In this document: piece after piece, positions 33,753 to 41,311 of the stretch
How positions within the stretch are numbered: position 1 is the stretch's first letter
Layout: each line of letters begins with the position of its first letter
Assembly: GCF_023701745.1 (NCBI RefSeq)
Contig: NZ_JAJOZB010000001.1
Location: forward strand, 6,681,001 to 6,745,000
Direction: 5' to 3'
Source of the DNA: Streptomyces sp. RKAG293
GTDB lineage: Bacteria > Actinomycetota > Actinomycetes > Streptomycetales > Streptomycetaceae
Length of the DNA: 64,000 nucleotides
Notes under the pieces: generated by a model
What the model was told of the DNA's origin: nothing
The model's database searches: none
What the model saw: the letters and a program-made list of their open reading frames with translations, nothing else
Program-made: the position numbers and the translations under genes

Positions 33753-36254
33753 GTGTCCCACGCCCGTTCCGCATGTCCCACGGGAAGCACCCGCACCACC
33801 GGCACCACCACCCGCACCACCCGCACCACCCGCGCCGTGCGTAAGAGCCTGCTCGTCGCCGCCCTGTCGGCGTCCCTCACCCTGCCGATGATGAACGTCG
33901 CCCAGGCGGGGCAGGCAGGACCGGCAGGTCCGCAGGCCGCCCCCGCCGCTCCGGCCGTTCCGTCGACTTTCGCCGGAGCGCCGGGAGCCGGAGCGCCGGG
34001 AGCCGGAGCGCCGGGCGCGGGGGCGCGGGCGGCCGACGGCAACCCGTTCGACGAGGTCCAGCGGCTCGCCAAGGCCGGCACGGTCGCCCCCCACCAGGCG
34101 CCCGCCCCCGGCGGCGGCGCGCACGCCGAGGGCAGGCTGCCCGGCGACCAGTCCGCACCGGCGGGCGGCCCGGCGGTGGCCGCCCGTGACCGGTCGGCCG
34201 CTCCGGCCAAGGCGCTGGGCGGCACCGTCCCCTGCACCCTCGACGCCATCACCAAACTGAGCCCGGAACGCTTCGCGGACTTCCTCGCCGACAACTACAC
34301 CGTCTCCGTGGAGAACTGTCTGAGCAAGCTGCTCTGGACCTGGGACCCACGCCTGATACCCGTCATGTCCGACGCCCATGTGCAGGCCGTCTCCCGGCGC
34401 ATAGCCCTGCTCGCGCCGAAACACCGGGGCACCAACGCCAACAACCTGTACGAGATGTTCACGTATCTGCACGCCGTCGCGTACCACGACTACTCGCACA
34501 CCGAGATCGACGTCACCGACGCCCCGACGGTCGCCGCCATGCAGAAGGCCATCGCCGCCTTCGGGACCGCCCCGCGCACCTTCGACGCGACGAAGCAGAA
34601 CGCCCAGACGCTGCGTGAGGCGCTCTACGCGGCCAGCGCGCCCGGACTGCGCCAGTACCAGCTCCCGCTGATCAAGAAGGTGCTCGCCACCATGGCCCCG
34701 GGAGCGGCCACCGCCACCAGCGCCGACTGGGGCGGCGCCGTCCTCGCCGCCCTGTCCGTCAACTACCTCGGCGTCTACCCCGGCAACAACGACACCGCCT
34801 TCCGCGCGGCGGCCACCGCGGACGCCGCCTACCGCGGCGCCTTCCGGGTGTTCGGCGGCTACGGCCACCTCAAGGGCACCACGAACGACTGGGCGGCGCG
34901 CGACGCGGTCGGCGAGTACGGCCGGTTCGGCCAGATAGACGCCCTCAAGCCGGCGATCGTCAACGACCTCGGCACGCTGCTGGGCACCACCGAGGCCGCC
35001 TTCGGAAAGATGAGCCCGCCCTGGGTCAGCGCCGCGTCCTGGCTCAACTACTACGACGACTGCGCGCGGTTCAACGTCTGCAAGGCCCAGATCGAGGCGA
35101 TGCTCTTCCCGCACACCTACACGTACGACAACGGCGCCATCGAGGTCCACACCGGCCTCGACCAGGCGACCGTCGACCAGCTCTACTACGCCAGCAAGCA
35201 GGTCAAGACCCAGTTCCTGCGCGTCCTGGGCACCTCCACCCCGCTGGCCGGGGACATCAACACCACCCTGCACATCCACCTGTACGCGTCGCGCGCCGAC
35301 TACGCGGTCTTCCAGCCGCTGCTCACCGGCTACGGGACCGAGAACGGCGGCATCTACATCGAGGACGGCGCCACCTTCTACACCTACCAGCGCCGGGTGC
35401 CGCAGGACTCCTCGCTCACCCTGGAGGAACTGTTCCGCCACGAGTACACCCACTACCTCAACGGCCGCTGGGCGGTCCCCGGCACCTTCGGTGACACCCG
35501 CTGGTACTCCAACGACCTGACCACCGCCATGGACGAGGGGACCGCCGAGTTCTTCGACGGCGGCACCCGCGACGACGGCATCAAGGTCCGAAAGTCCCTG
35601 GTGCAGGGCGTCATCGACGACACCGCGGGCGGCGGCCCGCGGATGAGCGTCGACCAGCTGCTGCACGCCACCTACGACGGCGACGGATTCCGCTTCTACG
35701 ACTACGCGGGAACGTTCTTCGAGTTCCTGTGGACCGAGCACCCGACCCTGCTGCGCGAGATGTACGGCTACGAGCGGGCCGACGACCCGGCCGGCTTCGA
35801 CGCCTGGCGCACCAGAACCGGCGCCGACGCCGCGCTCCAGCGGGAGTACGACGCCTTCCTGGACCGGCAGATCGCCCAGGTCGCCACGCTGTACGTGCCC
35901 GACACGAAGTACACGGCCAACGGATCGCTGACGTTCGCCACGGCCGCCGAGGTGCAGGCGGCGTTCGCCGCGGCCACCGCCAACAGCCCTGTCTGCAAGG
36001 ACAACGCGGACCGGGACAACAAGGTCCGCTTCACCTGCACCGGCCGCATCACGGCCAACCTCTCCGCCTCCGGCGACCCGGACCGGGTCTTCAAGGACAT
36101 GTCGGAGACCGTCGACTACTTCATCCTGGACCGGGCGGGAGTGGCGGCGAACAACCTGGCCGACATGAACTGCACGTTCGGTGCGGTGGACGTCTGGTCG
36201 TCGGGCCTGGCGGGCACGAGCGACTACTCGTGCGAGGGCCCGCTGCGCCGTTGA
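33753..36254 (+). CDS. Secreted M9-family collagenase
   Basis: The protein has 833 residues. A long N-terminus with Thr/Arg repeats precedes a Sec signal core (RKSLLVAALSASLTLPMMNVAQA, cleavage near residue 50). A Gly/Ala/Pro-rich linker, the M9 N-terminal helical activator region (LSPERFADFLADNYTVSVENCLSKLLWTWD) and the zinc peptidase domain follow. That domain carries HEYTH (about residue 563) and the third-ligand Glu in DEGTAEFF (about 594), as in gluzincins. No PKD or collagen-binding domains follow, so it is the short type. GTG 33753 follows GAGGAG; a GTG at 33699 is less likely. It would digest collagen outside the cell and supply the adjacent transporter. Confidence 0.88.
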   Translation: MSHARSACPTGSTRTTGTTTRTTRTTRAVRKSLLVAALSASLTLPMMNVAQAGQAGPAGPQAAPAAPAVPSTFAGAPGAGAPGAGAPGAGARAADGNPFDEVQRLAKAGTVAPHQAPAPGGGAHAEGRLPGDQSAPAGGPAVAARDRSAAPAKALGGTVPCTLDAITKLSPERFADFLADNYTVSVENCLSKLLWTWDPRLIPVMSDAHVQAVSRRIALLAPKHRGTNANNLYEMFTYLHAVAYHDYSHTEIDVTDAPTVAAMQKAIAAFGTAPRTFDATKQNAQTLREALYAASAPGLRQYQLPLIKKVLATMAPGAATATSADWGGAVLAALSVNYLGVYPGNNDTAFRAAATADAAYRGAFRVFGGYGHLKGTTNDWAARDAVGEYGRFGQIDALKPAIVNDLGTLLGTTEAAFGKMSPPWVSAASWLNYYDDCARFNVCKAQIEAMLFPHTYTYDNGAIEVHTGLDQATVDQLYYASKQVKTQFLRVLGTSTPLAGDINTTLHIHLYASRADYAVFQPLLTGYGTENGGIYIEDGATFYTYQRRVPQDSSLTLEELFRHEYTHYLNGRWAVPGTFGDTRWYSNDLTTAMDEGTAEFFDGGTRDDGIKVRKSLVQGVIDDTAGGGPRMSVDQLLHATYDGDGFRFYDYAGTFFEFLWTEHPTLLREMYGYERADDPAGFDAWRTRTGADAALQREYDAFLDRQIAQVATLYVPDTKYTANGSLTFATAAEVQAAFAAATANSPVCKDNADRDNKVRFTCTGRITANLSASGDPDRVFKDMSETVDYFILDRAGVAANNLADMNCTFGAVDVWSSGLAGTSDYSCEGPLRR

Positions 36255-36265
36255 CCGTCCCTCTG

Positions 36266-36318
36266 CACAAGAGTCCGCCCTGGCCCCCGCGTTCGAGGGG
36301 CCAGGGCGGACTCTTGTG
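36266..36318. terminator. Strong bidirectional terminator
   Basis: A perfect 22-bp stem (36266-36287 pairing with 36297-36318) with a 9-nt loop lies between the convergent collagenase and M6 protease genes. The right arm ends CTCTTGTG. It can terminate both transcripts. Confidence 0.85.
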
Positions 36319-36329
36319 TGCCGCAGCGG

Positions 36330-38705
36330 TCAGGAAACGTGGCTCACGCGGACGGTGGTGACGCGGCCGTCGTGGGACTCGTTCGTCACGGCGATGCGGG
36401 TGCCCGTGTCGGGGACCTTGACGCCTACCTGGGGGAGGTCCGCGTTCCAGTAGACGCCGGTGTGGTCGTTGAAGACGGGGATGCCGGCGTGGGACGGGAC
36501 GGTGACCGGGACGCCGTCCTTGTGGAAGGTGAGGCGGTCGGTGCGGCCGAGGGAGAACGTCGCGTCGAAGGTCTGGGCGCGGGCGTTCAGTACGGTGCCG
36601 TCGGTGTAGCGCAGGGCCGCCGGCCGGGCGTCGATCGGGAGGAGCAGCCCGCCACCGGGGTGGTTGGCGGTGGTGTTGTCGCTGTAGGCGGTGTCCCAGA
36701 GCCAGATGAGGGCGCCCTGCTGGTACGGGTAGAACTCGACGGTGTCCTTCTTCGCCGGGTTCTTCGGGTCGTTCGACCAGCCGAAGTTGTAGGGGCCGGT
36801 CTTCAGGAAGGCGCCGTAGCCGGTGTAGCGGCGGTTCTCCACGATGTACGCGCGGGGGTGGTCGGTGACGCCGGTGCGGCCGCTGACGATCGTGAAGCCC
36901 TGTGCGGTCCAGCCGGCGGCGCCGTCCTCCGCGCCGTCCGCGAACAGCCGCGTGCCGCCCGCGCTGACGCTCACCGCGTCGGTGAGGACGCCCTTGCCGT
37001 GGGTGTTGCTGTCGGAGGTGACGTGGAAGCGCAGCTGCACCTGCTGTCCGGCGTACGCGTCGAGCGGGACGCTCAGCGCGGTCCAGGCGCCGGAGGTGCC
37101 GGTGACCACGGGGGTGCCGGTGGGGGTGCGGGGGATCGCGGTGCCGTCCACGGTGCCGGGCAGGGCCGTCCAGTGGCCGCCGCCGTCGGTGGAGGCCTCG
37201 ACGGTGAAGAAGTCGTAGTCCTTCTCGATGTCGTACCAGAGCCGGGTGTCGAGAACGGCCGGGGCGGTGACGCCGCGCAGGTCGACCGTGCGGGTCAGTG
37301 AGCTGTCGAGGAAGTCACCGGTACCGCTCCACCACTGTTTGCCGCCCTCGTACGGGTCGGTGAGGTCGGTGGTGGTGGTCGACGGCGGCAGATGGACGAG
37401 CAGCCCCTGCGGGTCGGCGGTGTTGTAGCTGGAGACGCCGAGCTTGTGGGTGGAGGCGGGGGCGGCCGACGCGGTCTCCTCGTAGGCGAGCCAGCCGAGC
37501 TGGAGCTTGCTCCAGGCGTCGAGGTCGCCCGGGTAGTCGCCGGTCGTGTTCGGTCCCTTGCCGAGGTAGGAGGCCGAGGACATCAGCGACCAGTAGTTGA
37601 CACTGTTGTCGCCGGTGGCGCCGTACAGGTCGGGCAGCCCGAGGTCGTGGCCGTACTCGTGGGCGAAGAGGCCGACGCCGCTGTTCTCGCCGCCGGTGAG
37701 GTAGTCACCCGCCCAGATGCCGGTGTCGCCGACCGGGGTGCCGCCGATCCGGTTGCCCTGCGGGCCCGCCTGCCCCGCCTGGTCGTAGTAAGCGAACCAG
37801 CGGTGCGCCCAGACCGCCCCGGTGCCCTGGGCGCCGCCGCCCCAGGTCTGGTCCTTGCCGGCGTGCACGACGACGAGGTGGTCGATGTAGCCGTCGGGCT
37901 CGTCGAAGTTGCCGTCGTGGTCGAAGTCGTAGCGGTCGTAGTGGTCGTACTGGGCTATCTGGGCCTTGATGGACGCCGGGGTGCGGCCCTTGGCGCGTTC
38001 TCCGTCGTACCAGGCGGTGGTGGCGTCCCGGACCATGTCCCAGTTGCTGTGGCACTGCTGGCCCTCGGGGCAGTTGTCACTGCCGTAACGGGCCTCGTTC
38101 CAGGGCAGCTTGACCCAGTCGGTGACCGTGCCCTCGATGTCGTACCGGCCGGAGGACTGGGTGCGGTAGAAGTTGCGCAGCGAGACGGTGCCGGGGGCGT
38201 CGCCGAAGAACTGCTGCTGGTAGTAGGCGCGGTCGAAGTCCTTGCGCCAGACGGTGTGGTTGTCGGCCTTCGCGGGACGGCCGGTGGTGTTGTGCAGCGG
38301 GCCGGGCTCACCGCCGTAGCGGGGCTGGCCGTTGTTCATGGTGGTGCTGTCCACCTGGTCGCCGAACTCGGCGAGGATGACGAAGATCTTGTCCGTGCGC
38401 TCCTGGGCGAGTTCTGCGTACTGCTTGCCGATCTTGACCGTGTGGGGGAGCGTGCCGCCGGGCGCGCGGGCCACCGAACCGGCGGCGACGTGCTCCAGCG
38501 CCTGCCGGCGCAGCGCCTGGCGCTGCAGGTCCATCGGGCTGGACGGGGCATCGGCGTGCCGGGCGTCCTCGGGAGCGCTGTTGGCCGGGCCCGGGGCGGC
38601 GGCCGGTGGTGCGGTCGAGGCCGCGGCCGGGCCGGTGAGCAGCAGCGCGCCGGCTATCGCGGCGCTGGTGAGCGCCGCCATGCCGGGCAGGGTGATTCTG
38701 CGCAA
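36330..38705 (-). CDS. Secreted M6-family metalloprotease (immune inhibitor A type)
   Basis: The protein has 791 residues with signal peptide RRITLPGMAALTSAAIAGALLLTGPAAAS, a propeptide, and the catalytic domain with HEYGHDLGLPD (about residue 350) as zinc site and YWSLMSSASY as Met-turn. The C-terminal region (FTIVSGRTG---YTGYGAFLKTGPYNFGWSNDPK) matches immune-inhibitor-A proteins. TTG 38705 was chosen because it keeps the two arginines of the signal peptide and has AAGGAC upstream; ATG 38681 would remove them. It is convergent with the collagenase and shares the locus operator motif upstream. Confidence 0.88.
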   Translation of the reverse strand: MRRITLPGMAALTSAAIAGALLLTGPAAASTAPPAAAPGPANSAPEDARHADAPSSPMDLQRQALRRQALEHVAAGSVARAPGGTLPHTVKIGKQYAELAQERTDKIFVILAEFGDQVDSTTMNNGQPRYGGEPGPLHNTTGRPAKADNHTVWRKDFDRAYYQQQFFGDAPGTVSLRNFYRTQSSGRYDIEGTVTDWVKLPWNEARYGSDNCPEGQQCHSNWDMVRDATTAWYDGERAKGRTPASIKAQIAQYDHYDRYDFDHDGNFDEPDGYIDHLVVVHAGKDQTWGGGAQGTGAVWAHRWFAYYDQAGQAGPQGNRIGGTPVGDTGIWAGDYLTGGENSGVGLFAHEYGHDLGLPDLYGATGDNSVNYWSLMSSASYLGKGPNTTGDYPGDLDAWSKLQLGWLAYEETASAAPASTHKLGVSSYNTADPQGLLVHLPPSTTTTDLTDPYEGGKQWWSGTGDFLDSSLTRTVDLRGVTAPAVLDTRLWYDIEKDYDFFTVEASTDGGGHWTALPGTVDGTAIPRTPTGTPVVTGTSGAWTALSVPLDAYAGQQVQLRFHVTSDSNTHGKGVLTDAVSVSAGGTRLFADGAEDGAAGWTAQGFTIVSGRTGVTDHPRAYIVENRRYTGYGAFLKTGPYNFGWSNDPKNPAKKDTVEFYPYQQGALIWLWDTAYSDNTTANHPGGGLLLPIDARPAALRYTDGTVLNARAQTFDATFSLGRTDRLTFHKDGVPVTVPSHAGIPVFNDHTGVYWNADLPQVGVKVPDTGTRIAVTNESHDGRVTTVRVSHVS

Positions 38706-38769
38706 CGTACAGGTCCTTTCGGAGGAACTGCGGGAGCGCCTCCCGGAGGGGGAGGGCCGGTGAGCGCAG

Positions 38770-38783
38770 GTAATATTTCACAT
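38770..38783 (-). promoter_or_regulatory. Operator copy 5, upstream of the M6 protease
   Basis: GTAATATTTCACAT (plus strand, 38770-38783) matches copy 1 at 13 of 14 positions and lies 65 bp before the protease start. On the minus strand TTGACA (38788-38783) adjoins it and could be a -35 element. The site ties a secreted protease to the hydroxyproline locus. Confidence 0.55.
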
Positions 38784-38886
38784 GTCAAAGGTGATGTGTA
38801 GGGGATGCGCCGAGACGCCCGGAACTCGTCCGGCGGGGGCGCGATACGGTCGCCAGGATCGGTAGCCGACTCGCGAGGGGGACCAC

Positions 38887-39720
38887 GTGCCCGGGATCGA
38901 ACTCTCCGCCGGAACCATCGACTTCGAGGACACCGGGGGGTCGGGCCCGGTCGTCGTTCTGCTGCACGGACTCGGCCAGAGCGGCACCGTATGGAAGCGG
39001 GTCGTGGACGATCTGCGCACCGACCACCGCTGTGTGATCCCGGACCTGCCGACCGGCGGCCACCGCCGTCCGATGCGGCCGGACGCCGAGCTGTCACTGC
39101 GCTCCGTGGCCCTGCTGGTCGGGGAGTTCCTGGAGCGGCTGGAGCTGCACGGGGTGACGCTGGTCGAGAACGACTCCGGTCACGCCCAGGTGCTGGCCGG
39201 CGAACGCCCGGAGCGGATCGGCCGGTTGGTCATCACCTCCGGTGAGGCGTTCGAGAACTACCCGCCAGGGGCCGGCGGCAAGATGCTGACCGCTGTGAGC
39301 CGCATTCCCGGCGGCGTGTACGCACTCGCCCACTTCATGAACCTGCGCGCGCTGCGCGGACTGCCGGTCGGATTCCGTCCGATGTCCGTGCACGGTGTGC
39401 CGCACGAGATGCTCGACGACTGGCTCCGGCCGCTGCTCACCGACCGGGCGATCCGGGCCGATCTGCGGCGCTACCTCCTGAGCGCCCGCAAGGGCGCCAT
39501 GCTCGAAGCGGCCGAACGGCTCAGGAAGTTCGACCGCCCCGCGCTGGTCGTGTGGGCCGAGGACGACCGGATGATGCCCCGCGCCCACGGCCGCCGGCTC
39601 GCCGACCTGCTGCCGCAGGGCCGGCTCGTCGAGATCCCGGACTGCCGCACCCTCATCCCGGTGGACCAGCCGGCCGCTCTCGCGGCGGCACTGCGCGAAT
39701 TCATCGGCGCCGAGGGCTGA
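38887..39720 (+). CDS. Alpha/beta hydrolase-fold protein with an atypical active site
   Basis: A protein of 277 residues with the oxyanion-loop motif VVVLLHGLGQSGTVW and the usual sheet/helix pattern. The nucleophile elbow reads VENDSGHAQ, so Asp (about residue 97) stands where most hydrolases have Ser; this recalls haloalkane dehalogenases. The position that should hold the catalytic His reads PDCRTLIPVDQPAAL, with no histidine. It may be a non-hydrolytic or altered member. GTG 38887 follows GAGGGGGA. It is a single gene. Confidence 0.75.
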   Translation: MPGIELSAGTIDFEDTGGSGPVVVLLHGLGQSGTVWKRVVDDLRTDHRCVIPDLPTGGHRRPMRPDAELSLRSVALLVGEFLERLELHGVTLVENDSGHAQVLAGERPERIGRLVITSGEAFENYPPGAGGKMLTAVSRIPGGVYALAHFMNLRALRGLPVGFRPMSVHGVPHEMLDDWLRPLLTDRAIRADLRRYLLSARKGAMLEAAERLRKFDRPALVVWAEDDRMMPRAHGRRLADLLPQGRLVEIPDCRTLIPVDQPAALAAALREFIGAEG

Positions 39721-39746
39721 GGAGTCCGCGGAAGGGGGAGGAGCGC

Positions 39747-40400
39747 TCAGGCGCGCAGGTCGCGGCGCTTGGTGTAGACGACGTGGAAGACCGTCAGCGG
39801 TACCGCGATCACCGGCCAGACGAGGTGCATGGCGGCCGGGGCGTCGTCGATGGGCAGCGCGTACGCGAAGGCGAGATTGGCGAAGGCGTTGAGCAGGCCG
39901 GCGAGGCCCCAGACGGTCGTCAGCACCCGCAGTCCGTGCCGGAAGGCGGGGTCGTCGTCCCACCGCGCCTCCCAGGTGCGCAGCCCCTGCGGGCCCGCCT
40001 TGGTCAGTACGAAGGACCGGAACAGCACCATCAGGGCGGGCCGTCCGCGCACCACGGAACCGAGCATCCACACGGCGGCGAGCCCGCCCGCCATGCCGAC
40101 CCACGCGTCCCGGACGAGCATCGTCCGGGGATCGTGCGTCAGCACCGACAGGACCAGGCCCAGCGCGACGAGGCTGAGCACGAACAGCGCGAAGTACTCG
40201 ACCTGCCGCCGCCGGACGAACCGCCGCACCACGATCACGGCCGGCACGATCGCGGAGAGCAGCAGCGACCACCACTGGTCGACGCCCGCGGCGCGCAGCC
40301 CGTAGAACACCGCGAGCGGCAGCACCAGATCCGTCAGGACCGTGCCGAGCACGGCCTTGCGTCCACTGGCCTGCTCCCGCACCGCTGTGACCTCGCTCAT
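39747..40400 (-). CDS. Membrane protein, VC0807-like
   Basis: The protein has 217 residues with about six hydrophobic helices (VLGTVLTDLVLPLAVFYGL; WWSLLLSAIVPAVIVVRRF; YFALFVLSLVALGLVLSVL; GMAGGLAAVWMLGSVV; GLAGLLNAFANLAFAYAL; LVWPVIAVPLTVFHVVY). From memory it resembles the VC0807 family, an integral membrane family of unknown function often paired with TetR regulators. Its ATG overlaps the stop of the TetR gene (4 nt), so the two are coupled and the TetR protein probably controls it. Confidence 0.65.
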   Translation of the reverse strand: MSEVTAVREQASGRKAVLGTVLTDLVLPLAVFYGLRAAGVDQWWSLLLSAIVPAVIVVRRFVRRRQVEYFALFVLSLVALGLVLSVLTHDPRTMLVRDAWVGMAGGLAAVWMLGSVVRGRPALMVLFRSFVLTKAGPQGLRTWEARWDDDPAFRHGLRVLTTVWGLAGLLNAFANLAFAYALPIDDAPAAMHLVWPVIAVPLTVFHVVYTKRRDLRA

Positions 40401-41023
40401 GACGTCTCCCCTTGGGTGGCCCGCTCGAAGATCCCGACCAGTTCCGTGCCGTACGCCTTCAGGTCGGCGCCGGGCTCGCGCGCCAGCACACCCGCCGCCG
40501 CGTCGATGGACGCCCGCAGGCTGACCGCCATCACCCGCGGATCGAAGTCCCGGAACACGCCCTCCGCCTGGCCGTCCCGGAAGTGCCGTTCCAGCAGTTC
40601 CAGCGCGGGCCCGTCCTGGACGGTCAGCGGTGCGCCGTCCGGCGTCCGCGCGTTCACCGCGATGTCCACCAGCGCGCGGATGTGCGCCGCGTGGGTGCTC
40701 ATGAACTCCAGGTTCGCCTCGATGTAGGCGGCAAGGACCGCCGTCCGCCCGGCGACGGCCGTGATCCGCGGCCGGATGAAGGCCGCGGCGGCGGTCGTCA
40801 CCTCGTCGACGACCGCCCGCATCAGATCGTCCTTGCCCGCGAAGTGGTACGAGATCAGCCGCGTGCTGCTGATCCCGGCCCGCGCGGCGATCTTCGCGAA
40901 CGAGGTCTGGGCGTATCCCAGCTCCGCGATGGCCTCGATGGCCGCCCCGACGATCTGCGCCCGCCGGGCGGTCGCGGTGACCGACCGTCCGGTGGGTGCG
41001 CCGGCATTCTCTGTTACTCGCAT
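40397..41023 (-). CDS. TetR-family regulator
   Basis: The protein has 208 residues. The N-terminal helix-turn-helix (ATARRAQIVGAAIEAIAELGYAQTSFAKIAARAGISSTRLISYHFAGKDDLMRAVV) is followed by a helical ligand-binding domain. ATG 41023 lies inside its own probable operator, so translation starts at or next to the regulated promoter. It is the first gene of a two-gene operon with the membrane protein. Confidence 0.9.
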   Translation of the reverse strand: MRVTENAGAPTGRSVTATARRAQIVGAAIEAIAELGYAQTSFAKIAARAGISSTRLISYHFAGKDDLMRAVVDEVTTAAAAFIRPRITAVAGRTAVLAAYIEANLEFMSTHAAHIRALVDIAVNARTPDGAPLTVQDGPALELLERHFRDGQAEGVFRDFDPRVMAVSLRASIDAAAGVLAREPGADLKAYGTELVGIFERATQGETS

Positions 41024-41050
41024 GAGTAAGAAGTTACCTGTGTGAGTAAG
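41014..41050 (-). promoter_or_regulatory. Tandem TetR operators
   Basis: TTACTC-GCAT-GAGTAA (41014-41029) is a perfect palindrome overlapping the TetR start codon. A second, weaker copy, TTACCT-GTGT-GAGTAA (41034-41049), lies exactly 20 bp upstream. Two 16-bp sites on the same helix face fit autoregulation by a TetR dimer pair. Confidence 0.6.
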
Positions 41051-41311
41051 GTCTGGCAAGGGCCGGCCCGAGCCGGGGGCGAGGGGGGATCGGCATCGCG
41101 TTACGGCCTGGAGCCGAACGTCAGGCTCATCGCGAAGGCTCGCCGTTGCACACAGGCCTGGAGATGTCCCTGTTGGATGGCCTGCCGCCGCGAGTCTTGG
41201 TGTTGAACGGCCGGAAGGCCGCCGGGACAGACGATCTTGAACAACTGCGGTAGTTTGACGGAAATTTCCGGAAGACACCTGCCCCGGCCGGTTTGCGGGG
41301 AGACTTGCCGC
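41051..41311. other. Intergenic region before the first CHAT gene
   Basis: 261 bp separate the TetR start and the CHAT gene start. CGGAAATTTCCG (41259-41270) is a perfect 12-bp palindrome about 45 bp before the CHAT gene, with TTGACG (41255) overlapping it. GGGGAGA at 41297 is the ribosome site. No confident promoter pair was found and no gene is credible here. Confidence 0.4.

Noticed and set aside
32502..35741. Antisense open frame of more than 1,000 codons opposite the transporter ATPase and collagenase genes
   Set aside because: It mirrors real coding frames in GC-rich DNA, has repetitive Gly/Val/Arg composition and no recognisable motif. The opposite strand encodes intact, motif-complete proteins.
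38887..39720. Haloalkane dehalogenase
   Set aside because: The Asp elbow is suggestive, but the halide-binding Trp motif next to the nucleophile (NDW) and the catalytic His are absent.
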